64,000 nucleotides of DNA from Kribbella sp. CA-293567 (GTDB lineage: Bacteria; Actinomycetota; Actinomycetes; Propionibacteriales; Kribbellaceae). How positions within the stretch are numbered: the first letter of the stretch is position 1; each line of letters starts with the position of its first letter. The notes beneath the pieces were generated by a model that ran no database searches, had not been told where the DNA came from, and saw only the letters and a program-made list of their open reading frames with translations. Location of the stretch: assembly GCF_027627575.1 (NCBI RefSeq), contig NZ_CP114065.1:3534001-3598000 (forward strand), given 5' to 3'. Positions 1 through 7,905 of the stretch are shown in pieces. Both the position numbers and the translations under genes were made by a program.

Positions 1-1712
1 GCGTACCGCAAGGTGCTGTAGAGGTCGCCGGTCGACGTGCCGCTGGTGCCGCTCGCTCCGGTGTAACCCCATGTCGTTCCAGTGACCGGGTCGGTCCCGG
101 TCGGCTGCTCCGGGATCGAGTTCAGTAGGGCGCCCTCACTGCCGGCCGCTCGTGTCAGCTTCAGCCAATCCGCGGTGGCCGCACCACCGGCGTTCACCGC
201 GTAGCGCACGTGGTGAGGCACCACGACGATCGATCGGGTGAACGTGCGTCCGTCGGCCAGCGTGCCGCGGAGATTCGCCGGGCCGGGCTGAGCGATCGTC
301 GACCGGTCCCACGTCACGGCCACCTGTTGGGATCGCCGACCGGTCTTCACCGTGACCTCGGCCGGGAGAGTGGTGATGTCGTTCAGCCACACGTGATCCG
401 GCAGGGCGGTGTCGACGGTCCAGCGCTGGTAGGGCTGAAGGTCGCCGAGCTTCCACTCCTGATCCCGGCCGATCGACAGGCTGCCGCCCTCGCCGAAGCT
501 CATCGGGAGCCAGACGTACGGTGCGTTGACCAGATCGTCGGGCGTCCAGCGGTCGCCCATGTAGAAGTACTTTCCGGCCGCGGCGTCGTACGGGACGACG
601 TTGGTGCTCTGCGAGCGGTACGTGGTCGCGGCACCGTCCCCGCTGATCGGATTCCCCCGGTCGGTCCACTGCCCGAGGATGCTGGTGGCGGTGGCGTAGC
701 GAGCCGGGTTCGGATCCCAGCCGGTCGCGCCCGAGGTCACCAGGTAGTAGGTCCCCTCGGACTTGAACATCGCGGGCGCCTCGCGCTGGTTGCACGCCAG
801 CGTGCGAACGAAGTCCTTGCCCTGTACGGCGTTCTCCGGCTTGGCCGACAGATAGGTGTAGTCCCGGTCGAGCTTGGAGACGTACATCGTCCGGTTCTCC
901 TCGGACGAGTAGATGAGGTAGCCGCGGCCGTCGTCGTCGACGAACAGGTTCATGTCGCGCGCCATTCCGCCGGCCGGATCGAACGCCGGGCCGCTTCCGC
1001 ACCAGGTCACCGAGTCGCTCGGAACCCGGTTCAGCCGGTAGGAGTCGATCCAGCGGAACGGGCCGATGGGGGAGTCGGAGATCGCGACTCCGGCCTCGGC
1101 CCGGGCGTAGGTCGACGTACTGGCCGGGGTGGACGGGCCGTCGGAGTGCACCCACATCACCCACTTGCGGGTCGCCTGGTTGTAGACGACCTTCGGGCGT
1201 TCGAGGATCGACGGCGCGGCCCAGCCGTCGGAGCGCACCTTGTTGGTGGACAGGTCGCGCCAGACGACGTCCTTCTGGGCCGGGGTGTACTTCTTGTAGA
1301 GCTTGGAGAAGTACTTGTCCTGCTCGAACTGCTCCGGCGAACTCATCGCCCGCAGTGCCAGTCCTTCGTCCTTCCAGTTGTACAGGTCGGAAGAGGAATA
1401 GACGTGCACGCCCGGGCTGTCGAAGTACCCGTTGCTGCGATCTTCGCCGTACCAGTACCAGATGCGCCGGCCACGGTGGTCCTTCGCGGCCACGACCTGG
1501 CCACCGTGCGCCTGGATCACCTTGCCCGAGGTGTCGCGCCACTCCGCTCCTGGCCGAAGCGACTCGTACTGCGGCGGGCCGACCGCTGGGGTGAGAGCCG
1601 GTTCCGGCGGGGCCGAGCTGGCGGGCCCGGCGGTGAAAGCCGTGCTCAGTGCCACCAGGACAGCGCCCAGGATCGCGGCTGTCCGGGCAGGGCGGGGCAT
1701 GCGTGATCTCAT
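1..1712 (-). CDS. Secreted GH43-type glycoside hydrolase, C-terminus cut by window edge
   Basis: Reads from 1712 leftwards off the window; 570 residues are visible. An N-terminal signal peptide (about residues 1-31, basic start then AILGAVLVALSTAFTAG) indicates secretion. The body starts with a DTSG...IQAHGG motif and carries repeated aromatic and acidic blades (YWYGEDR, HSDGPSTPAST) typical of five-bladed GH43 propellers, closest in style to exo-beta-1,3-galactanase or arabinan/galactan-side-chain enzymes. An Ig-like segment follows at about 445-510. Two in-frame ATGs exist (1712 and 1700); 1712 is chosen. A palindromic site lies 60 bases upstream, and the gene sits beside a sugar-sensing regulator. 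Substrate is inferred; an exact subfamily cannot be fixed by eye. Confidence 0.75.
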   Translation of the reverse strand, partial: MRSRMPRPARTAAILGAVLVALSTAFTAGPASSAPPEPALTPAVGPPQYESLRPGAEWRDTSGKVIQAHGGQVVAAKDHRGRRIWYWYGEDRSNGYFDSPGVHVYSSSDLYNWKDEGLALRAMSSPEQFEQDKYFSKLYKKYTPAQKDVVWRDLSTNKVRSDGWAAPSILERPKVVYNQATRKWVMWVHSDGPSTPASTSTYARAEAGVAISDSPIGPFRWIDSYRLNRVPSDSVTWCGSGPAFDPAGGMARDMNLFVDDDGRGYLIYSSEENRTMYVSKLDRDYTYLSAKPENAVQGKDFVRTLACNQREAPAMFKSEGTYYLVTSGATGWDPNPARYATATSILGQWTDRGNPISGDGAATTYRSQSTNVVPYDAAAGKYFYMGDRWTPDDLVNAPYVWLPMSFGEGGSLSIGRDQEWKLGDLQPYQRWTVDTALPDHVWLNDITTLPAEVTVKTGRRSQQVAVTWDRSTIAQPGPANLRGTLADGRTFTRSIVVVPHHVRYAVNAGGAATADWLKLTRAAGSEGALLNSIPEQPTGTDPVTGTTWGYTGASGTSGTSTGDLYSTLRY

Positions 1713-1771
1713 CGGGTGGTCCTCACCAGCGATCGAGCGCCGGGGCGGCGCGAGGGTGTGAGTGAGCGGGA

Positions 1772-1785
1772 TGTTTACGTCAACA
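1772..1785. promoter_or_regulatory. LacI/DeoR-type operator upstream of the GH43 gene
   Basis: TGTTTACGTCAACA is a near-palindrome (TGTT-ACGT-AACA) 60 bases before the start of the secreted glycosidase. It shares its GTTTACG core with the site at 2995-3009, so the neighbouring sugar-sensing regulator is the likely binder. This is inference from motif and position. Confidence 0.45.
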
Positions 1786-1861
1786 CGATCGAGTGGTGAC
1801 GATTAGAGCCCGCGTCCGGCCGCGCCGTCAAGGGTCCGGAGCGAGTGACCTGCCGGCGGCG

Positions 1862-2974
1862 TCAGGCCGGCGGCAGGGCGAACGGGAGCGGCATCGAGGA
1901 GTCGCGGATGACGAGTTCGGGGTTCACCAGGACCCGCTGGTTCGGCCTTCGCCGGCCCTCGGTCAGCCGCGCGACCATCTGCTCGACCGCGATCCGGCCG
2001 ACCATCGACTTCGGCGGGCGAACCGCTGTCAGGGCAGGTTCCACCAGCTGCGCGATCTCGTCGTCGTAGGCAACGATCGCGAGGTCGTCGGGGATCGCGA
2101 TGCCCTGCTCGGCGCAGTACTGGGCGACGGACATGGCGTCGGGGTCGGAGTGGATCACCAGCGCGGTGGTGCCGGCCGCGCGGCACTGGGCCAGCAGCTG
2201 GGCGATGGTGTCGCGGTGGCCGGGCTGGTCCATGGTGACCGACTCCCGGATCACCAGGCCGGCTGGAATGCCGAGCTCCGCGCAGACCAGGTCCCAGCCG
2301 CGGGCCAGATGGGCCGAGGTCGGGCTGCCCTTGGACAGCAGCAGGCCGAGGGAGCGGTGCCCCTGGTCGTGCAGATGACGGACGGCCAGTTCGACGCCGA
2401 GAGCGTGGTCGCTGCGGACGAACTCGAGCTGGTGCTTGGTCGGAGTCCAGCGCGGCGGCTGGCGCTCGACCAAGATCACCGGGACCGGCAGGTTGTCGAT
2501 CCACTGGACCATCTCGCCGACACCGTCCCCTTCCAGATTCGGCGCGAGCAGCAGGCCCTGGACCTGCTGGGCCTCGATCAGCCGGCTGATCTGGCGGCGG
2601 TCCTCGGCCCAGTCGTAGGTCGAGCCGCGGAGCTGGATCGCGACGCCCTGGGCGGCGGCCGCCGATCGGGCTCCGCCGACGATCGGCGGCCAGTAGTAGT
2701 CGAGTGAGGGGACGACCATGCCGATGGTGAACCGGGGAGCGGCGCGGTGCCGGCGCTGCGCCGAAGCCGGAGCCAGGTCGGTCGGCAGGGTCGCTCCACC
2801 GTGGACCTTGGTCAGCAGGTTCTGCGCCGCCAGTGCGGTGATGTCACGCCGGATCGTCAGCTCGCTGACGCCGAGCAGCGCGGCCAGCTCCTTCACCCGG
2901 ACGGCGCCGTGCCGGCGCAGTTCGTCCATCAGGCGTTCGTGGCGTTGCAGCCCGAAGAGACGTTCGTCGGACAT
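1862..2974 (-). CDS. Hybrid transcriptional regulator: DeoR-type HTH plus LacI-type sugar-binding domain
   Basis: 370 residues. The N-terminus (LQRHERLMDELRRHG, then LAALLGVSELTIRRDITAL) is a DeoR-family winged helix. From about residue 85 to the end it resembles a periplasmic-binding-protein-like LacI/GalR effector domain (FTIGMVVPSLDYYWPPIVGG at its start, VAYDDEIAQLVEPALTAVRP near the end). ATG 2974 is preferred because GAGG lies just upstream; a GTG at 2986 is also in frame. It likely represses the divergent polysaccharide operon starting at 3064 and perhaps the GH43 gene, releasing on binding an imported sugar. Family roles are established; the target assignment is inference. Confidence 0.85.
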   Translation of the reverse strand: MSDERLFGLQRHERLMDELRRHGAVRVKELAALLGVSELTIRRDITALAAQNLLTKVHGGATLPTDLAPASAQRRHRAAPRFTIGMVVPSLDYYWPPIVGGARSAAAAQGVAIQLRGSTYDWAEDRRQISRLIEAQQVQGLLLAPNLEGDGVGEMVQWIDNLPVPVILVERQPPRWTPTKHQLEFVRSDHALGVELAVRHLHDQGHRSLGLLLSKGSPTSAHLARGWDLVCAELGIPAGLVIRESVTMDQPGHRDTIAQLLAQCRAAGTTALVIHSDPDAMSVAQYCAEQGIAIPDDLAIVAYDDEIAQLVEPALTAVRPPKSMVGRIAVEQMVARLTEGRRRPNQRVLVNPELVIRDSSMPLPFALPPA

Positions 2975-2994
2975 CGGGAGCCTCACTGTTCGAG

Positions 2995-3069
2995 TCTGAA
3001 CGTTTACGACCGATTGAGAACGAGCTGTAGAAGTTGTGATCGGTCAAGACATCTCATGTTCACATGAAC
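2995..3069. promoter_or_regulatory. Divergent control region with two operator-like sites
   Basis: Between the regulator and the operon are TCTGAACGTTTACGA (2995-3009), a variant of the perfect palindrome at 11628-11641, and an inverted repeat GTTCA-CA-TGAAC (3058-3069) that overlaps the start codon at 3064. Their positions fit autoregulation and control of the operon by the hybrid DeoR/LacI protein. Confidence 0.4.
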
Positions 3070-4086
3070 GCAACGGTAACCGCTTGCCCGGCGTTGCTGG
3101 TGATGAGCCAGGAGGCCTTCCAGGCGCACTTCGACCAGCCGAGGCTCGGCCGGCTGCGCGAACTGGTCAGGCTCCCGGAGCCGGTCTGGGTCGACGAGCT
3201 CGACTCGCCGCAGGCCCGGGCGCGACTGGCCGAGGCGGAACTGCTGATCACCTCCTGGGGCGTACCGCGTCTCACCGCGGATCGCCTGGCCGTGGCGCCG
3301 CGGCTGAAAGCCGTCTTCCACGCCGCGGGCAGCGTCCGCTCGATGGCCGACGACGAGTTCTGGTCGCGGGACCTGGTGGTCACCAGCGCCGCCGACGCGA
3401 ACGCGGTACCGGTGGCCGAGTACACGCTGGCGGCGGTCATCCTGGCCGGCAAGAAGGCGCCGTTCCTGGCTGCCGACGCGGCCACGGCCTACCGCGGCTG
3501 GAGTCTTCCGCGCGGCTACGGCGACCTGTCCAACTTCCGGCGGACGATCGGTGTCGTCGGGTTCTCCAGGATCGGCCGCCGGGTGGTCGAGCTGCTGCGG
3601 GTCCTCGAGGGATCGACCGTCCTGGTAGCCGACCCGTACGCCGATCCGGCCGAGGTCGCCGCGGCCGGAGCCGAACTGGTCGAGCTGGACGACTTGCTGC
3701 CGCGAGTGGACGTGCTCTCGCTGCACGCGCCGGAGCTGCCGAGCACCCACCACCTGATCGGCGCCGCCGAACTCGCCCGGCTGCCCGACCACGCAACGGT
3801 CGTCAACACCGCCCGCGGCACGCTGGTCGACTCGGTCGCGCTCGCCGCCGAGTGCCGGCCGGGCCGGTTGTTCGCGATCCTCGACGTCACCGATCCCGAG
3901 CCGCTGCCCGCGGACTCACCGTTGCGCTCCACCCCGAACGTGATGATCACCCCGCACCTGGCCGGCTCGCTCGGCACCGAGATCCACCGGCTCACCGATC
4001 ACACGCTCGACGAACTGACCCGCTGGCTGGCCGGTGATCCGCTCCGCAGCCGGATCACCGCCGAGGCCTTCCCACTCAGCGCCTGA
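3064..4086 (+). CDS. D-isomer-specific 2-hydroxyacid dehydrogenase
   Basis: 340 residues. The Rossmann motif GVVGFSRIGRRVVELL (about 160) is followed by the family signature DVLSLHAPELPSTHHL, the conserved NTARGTLVDS with the substrate-binding arginine, and PHLAGS with the catalytic histidine near 297. Members reduce or oxidise 2-hydroxy/2-keto acids with NAD(P)H. As first gene of a polysaccharide-uptake operon it may process a sugar acid released by the lyase-like enzymes downstream; that substrate is a guess. No Shine-Dalgarno is seen before ATG 3064, so the message may be nearly leaderless, or the start may be ATG 3103. Confidence 0.88.
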   Translation: MNATVTACPALLVMSQEAFQAHFDQPRLGRLRELVRLPEPVWVDELDSPQARARLAEAELLITSWGVPRLTADRLAVAPRLKAVFHAAGSVRSMADDEFWSRDLVVTSAADANAVPVAEYTLAAVILAGKKAPFLAADAATAYRGWSLPRGYGDLSNFRRTIGVVGFSRIGRRVVELLRVLEGSTVLVADPYADPAEVAAAGAELVELDDLLPRVDVLSLHAPELPSTHHLIGAAELARLPDHATVVNTARGTLVDSVALAAECRPGRLFAILDVTDPEPLPADSPLRSTPNVMITPHLAGSLGTEIHRLTDHTLDELTRWLAGDPLRSRITAEAFPLSA

Positions 4087-4120
4087 CCCCGTCCGCAGTC
4101 CGAAGTACAAGGAGACCGTC

Positions 4121-5389
4121 GTGAAGCGACACCTCGTTCCCACCCTCGCTGCCGCGGCAGCACTGGCCCTGCTCACCGCTTGTGGTGGCGGCTCGCCCGA
4201 ACCGGCGGCCGACGGCAGACAGACCATCAAGCTGGCGCTGTGGAACTACGCGACCACCCCGGAGTTCAAGGCGATCATCGACGGGTTCGAGCAGGCCAAT
4301 CCCGGCATCGACGTCCAGCCGGTCGACATCCTGGCCGACGACTACGCCGAGAAGGTCACCACGATGCTGGCCGGTGGCGACTCCACCGACGTGCTGACGA
4401 TGAAGAACGTCATCGACTACTCGCGGTTCGGCACCCGCGGCCAGCTGGTGCCGCTCACCGACGAGGCGAAGAAGCTCGACCCGGCGAAGTACTCCGGGCT
4501 GGACGCGTACGACCTGGACGGCAAGTACTTCGCGCTGCCGTACCGCCAGGACTTCTGGGTGCTCTACTACAACAAGGCGCTGCTCGAGCAGGCCGGAGTC
4601 GCGGAGTCCAAGCTGCACAACCTCAGCTGGGACGGCTACGCGGAGCTCGCCAAGAGCCTGACCAAGGGCAGCGGTGGGGGCAAGGTGTACGGCGCCTACC
4701 AGCACACCTGGCGGTCGGTGGTGCAGGCGACGGCGGCGGCCCAGACGGGCAGTGATCTGCTCGGCGGCGACTACGGGTTCTTCAAGGACCAGTACAAGCT
4801 CACGCTGGACCTCCAGCAGCACGGTGCATTGATGCCCTGGGCAACGGCATCGAGTCAGAAGGTCACCTACAACACGATGTTCTCCACCGGCAAGGCCGTG
4901 CTGATGCCGATGGGCACCTGGTACGCCTCGACGCTGCTGGCCGACACCAAGGCCGGCAAGACCAAGGTCGAGTGGGGAGTCGCGCCGCTGCCGCAGCGCG
5001 CCACCGACGGCAAGGTCACCACGTTCGGTTCACCGACCGCCTTCGCCGTGAACAAGAACTCCAAGAACGCCGACGCGGCGAAGAAGTTCGTCGAGTGGGC
5101 AGCGAGCGAAGCAGGCGCGACCGCGGTCGCGCAGGCCGGAGTGACGCCCGCGCTGCAGAGCCAGAAGATCCTGGACACGTACTTCGCCCTGCCGGGTGTG
5201 CCGCAGGACGAGGTGGCGAAGAAGGCGTTCAAACCCGATCAGGTGGCACTGGAGATGCCGGTCAGCGACAAGTCCTCGGACGTCGACCAGCTCCTCACCG
5301 AGGAGCACGAACTGGTCATGACGGGGGAGAAGTCGCTCGACGACGGCGTGGCCGAGATGTCCAAGCGGGTCAAGAACGAGGTCGGCTGA
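4121..5389 (+). CDS. Sugar ABC transporter substrate-binding lipoprotein (family 1)
   Basis: 422 residues from GTG 4121, which has AAGGAGA nine bases upstream. A lipobox (LLTAC, Cys about 24) predicts a lipid-anchored extracellular protein. The body is a family-1 extracellular solute-binding fold: LALWNYATTPEFKAIIDGFE, then DVLTMKNVIDYS, then ALPYRQDFWVLYYNKALLE. It captures an oligosaccharide and delivers it to the two permeases that follow at 5394 and 6293. No ATPase is encoded here, so a shared MsiK-like ATPase elsewhere would be needed, as is common in actinomycetes. Confidence 0.92.
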   Translation: MKRHLVPTLAAAAALALLTACGGGSPEPAADGRQTIKLALWNYATTPEFKAIIDGFEQANPGIDVQPVDILADDYAEKVTTMLAGGDSTDVLTMKNVIDYSRFGTRGQLVPLTDEAKKLDPAKYSGLDAYDLDGKYFALPYRQDFWVLYYNKALLEQAGVAESKLHNLSWDGYAELAKSLTKGSGGGKVYGAYQHTWRSVVQATAAAQTGSDLLGGDYGFFKDQYKLTLDLQQHGALMPWATASSQKVTYNTMFSTGKAVLMPMGTWYASTLLADTKAGKTKVEWGVAPLPQRATDGKVTTFGSPTAFAVNKNSKNADAAKKFVEWAASEAGATAVAQAGVTPALQSQKILDTYFALPGVPQDEVAKKAFKPDQVALEMPVSDKSSDVDQLLTEEHELVMTGEKSLDDGVAEMSKRVKNEVG

Positions 5390-5393
5390 CCCG

Positions 5394-6296
5394 ATGACCG
5401 CCACACTGCCCGCTCCGGCCCGGCCACGCCGCGGCCGGAGCAGCACCTGGGTCGGCTGGAGCTTCATCCTGCCGAACTTCGTCGGGTTCGCCGCGCTGAC
5501 CCTGGTGCCGGTGATCGCCTCGCTCGCGTTGTCCTTCCTGGACTGGGACTCCTACAGCAGCCCCCGGTGGGTCGGCCTGGAGAACTTCGACCGGATGATC
5601 CACAACGAGACCTTCTGGACGGCGCTGAAGAACACCACGTACTACGCCGTCGGGCACGTCCCGCTGACGCTCTGCGCGGCCCTGGGCTTCGCGGTCCTGC
5701 TGAACCAGCGGCTGCGCGCGGTGCAGTTCTTCCGGACCGCGTTGTTCTTCCCCTACATCACCTCGCTGGTCGCCGTCGCGGTGGTCTGGAACATGCTGCT
5801 CAGCCCGGAGGTCGGGCCGGTGAACCAGTTCCTGCGGGCGATCGGGATCGACAGCCCGCCGGGCTGGACGACCTCGACGACCTGGGCGATGCCGGCCGTC
5901 ATCCTGGCCAGCGTGTGGCGCGACCTCGGGTACTACATGATCCTCTACCTGGCCGGTCTGCAGACGATTCCGGCCGAGCTTTACGAGGCCGCGCAGGTGG
6001 ACGGCGCGAGCGGCTGGCAGCGATTCCGGCACATCACCGTGCCGTCACTGCGGCCGACCACGTTCTTCGTGCTGATCATGCTGACGATCTCCAGCTTCAA
6101 GGTGTTCGACCTGGTTCAGGTGATGACCGAGGGCGGACCGGGCCGATCCACCCTGGTGCTGTCGCAGGTGATCTTCCGCGAGGGCATCACCCAGGGCCGG
6201 TTCGGCTACTCCTCGGCGGTCTCGATGGCGCTGTTCGTGATCGTGCTGACGATCACGGTGGTCCAGTTCCGGTGGCAGCGAAGGAGTGAACGATGA
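5394..6296 (+). CDS. Sugar ABC transporter permease, MalF/UgpA type
   Basis: 300 residues with six predicted membrane helices. The EAA loop (AAQVDGASGWQRFRHITVP, about 200-218) is the ATPase-contacting motif of binding-protein-dependent permeases. It begins four bases after the binding-protein gene and overlaps the next permease by four bases, so the three form one translational unit for oligosaccharide import. Confidence 0.94.
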   Translation: MTATLPAPARPRRGRSSTWVGWSFILPNFVGFAALTLVPVIASLALSFLDWDSYSSPRWVGLENFDRMIHNETFWTALKNTTYYAVGHVPLTLCAALGFAVLLNQRLRAVQFFRTALFFPYITSLVAVAVVWNMLLSPEVGPVNQFLRAIGIDSPPGWTTSTTWAMPAVILASVWRDLGYYMILYLAGLQTIPAELYEAAQVDGASGWQRFRHITVPSLRPTTFFVLIMLTISSFKVFDLVQVMTEGGPGRSTLVLSQVIFREGITQGRFGYSSAVSMALFVIVLTITVVQFRWQRRSER

Positions 6297-7183
6297 CCCT
6301 GACCGCGCCTCCCCAGGCTCCCGTCCGGGCACCGGCCCCCGCGCCGCCCGGTCCGGGTCGCCGGCAACGGGTCTCCGTCCGGCGGCTGCTCGCCTACCTG
6401 CTGCTGATCGTCCTGTCGGCGGCCGTGCTGGTCCCGTTCGCCTGGATGGTCTCGTCGTCGCTGAAACTCGACGCCGAGGTGTTCAGCGTGCCGATCCAGT
6501 GGATCCCGGCGGAGTTCCACTGGGACAACTTCGGCAGGATCTGGGAGCGGATCCCGCTGCTCACCTATCTGCGGAACTCGATCTTCCTCAGCCTGACGAT
6601 CACCGCGCTGCAGGTGCTGACCGGCAGCTTCGCGGCGTACGGGTTCGCCAAGGTGCGGTTCCCCGGCCGGGACGCGTTGTTCCTGGCCTACATCGCCACC
6701 ATCGCGGTGCCCTGGCAGGCCTACATGGTGCCGCAGTACGTGATCATGCAGAAGGCGGGTCTGGTGAACACGCACCTCTCGCTGATCCTGCTGCAGGCGT
6801 TCAGCGCGTTCGGGGTGTTCCTGATGCGGCAGTACTACCTGACGATCCCCGACGAGCTGAGCGAGGCGGCGAGGCTCGACGGTCTGAGCGAGTACGGGAT
6901 CTGGGCGCGGATCGTGCTGCCGTTGTCGAAGCCGGCCCTGGCCAGCCTGGCGCTGCTCACCTTCGTCAACACCTGGAACGACTACATGGGGCCGTTCATC
7001 TACCTGACCGACAACAAGCTGTGGACCATCCAGCTGGGACTGCGCTCGTTCGTCGGCCTGTACGACGCGGAGTACGCGATGATCATGACCGGTTCGGTGC
7101 TGTCCGTGCTGCCGATCCTGGTGATCTTCCTGCTGGGCCAGAAGTACTTCGTGCAGGGCATCGCGACCAGCGGGCTGAAGTGA
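6293..7183 (+). CDS. Sugar ABC transporter permease, MalG/UgpE type
   Basis: 296 residues, starting at an ATGA overlap with the first permease. A Pro-rich cytoplasmic head is followed by six predicted helices. The EAA loop reads EAARLDGLSEYGIWARIVLP (about 190-210). It pairs with the MalF-type subunit to make the membrane channel. Confidence 0.94.
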   Translation: MTLTAPPQAPVRAPAPAPPGPGRRQRVSVRRLLAYLLLIVLSAAVLVPFAWMVSSSLKLDAEVFSVPIQWIPAEFHWDNFGRIWERIPLLTYLRNSIFLSLTITALQVLTGSFAAYGFAKVRFPGRDALFLAYIATIAVPWQAYMVPQYVIMQKAGLVNTHLSLILLQAFSAFGVFLMRQYYLTIPDELSEAARLDGLSEYGIWARIVLPLSKPALASLALLTFVNTWNDYMGPFIYLTDNKLWTIQLGLRSFVGLYDAEYAMIMTGSVLSVLPILVIFLLGQKYFVQGIATSGLK

Positions 7184-7905
7184 TGACGTCCCCGCTCACC
7201 CGCCTGAACGTGCGACCGGATGCCTGGGAGCTGGTCTGGTCGTTCGCGCACCGGACGCTGATGGTCAACCTCTGCCTCGCGCTCGCGGGTCTGCCGTTGA
7301 TGGCGGCGCTGGGGCTGGTCGCCGAGCCGTGGCGTTATCCGGTCTTCTTCGGCGTCCTCGCCCTCCCGCTGGGACCGGCGGCCGCGGCCGCGTTCGGGTT
7401 CCTGTCGAGCGACGACCCTCGGCCCTCGGCCGGAGTTCTGCTCCGGTCGTTGCGAGCCTCGGGGCGGAAGGCGTTGATCATCTCGATGCTGGCAGTCGCG
7501 CTGACCCTCGTGCTGATGGCGGATATCCGTGCTCTGGCCGGTTCGCGGGCCGGACCGGCCGTCGTCCCGCTGCTGGTGATGGTGACGTTGCTGGTGGTGT
7601 CGGCACCTCCGACCGCTTTGATGCTGACAGCAACCGAACCGGAGCTGTCGATCAGGCAGGCCCTCCAGCTGGCGCTCTATGCGACGGTCCGGAGGCCGCA
7701 CCTCAGTGTGCTGTCGGCCGCCGTCGTCGCGGGTGCCGCGGTGATCGTCAGTCAGGCTCCGCTGGCCGGCCTGGCGACCGTCCCCGGCTGCGCCCTGTGG
7801 GTGGTCTTCGTCAACTCCAGATTCCAGTTGTCCCGACTGCCCCAGGAGATGAGAGGTGACAGCGGTGTCGCTCGTTCGCCGATGGCAGGCCATCGACCGC
7901 GCTGA
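7183..7905 (+). CDS. YesL-like (DUF624-related) membrane protein
   Basis: 240 residues. The start overlaps the permease stop by one base (TGATG), and the end overlaps the next gene by 50 bases. Four or five hydrophobic helices are seen (CLALAGLPLMAALGLV, VFFGVLALPLGPAAAAA, ALIISMLAVALTLVLM, VVPLLVMVTLLVV). The position directly after oligosaccharide permeases and the hydrophobic pattern match YesL/DUF624 proteins, which travel with pectin or rhamnogalacturonan transport loci in Bacillus. Role unknown; family call is tentative. Confidence 0.6.
   Translation: MTSPLTRLNVRPDAWELVWSFAHRTLMVNLCLALAGLPLMAALGLVAEPWRYPVFFGVLALPLGPAAAAAFGFLSSDDPRPSAGVLLRSLRASGRKALIISMLAVALTLVLMADIRALAGSRAGPAVVPLLVMVTLLVVSAPPTALMLTATEPELSIRQALQLALYATVRRPHLSVLSAAVVAGAAVIVSQAPLAGLATVPGCALWVVFVNSRFQLSRLPQEMRGDSGVARSPMAGHRPR

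Noticed and set aside
136..1542. Long Arg/Gly-rich frames on both strands over the glycosidase
   Set aside because: Low-complexity Arg/Gly/Pro translations; the signal-peptide-bearing GH43 frame explains the region.
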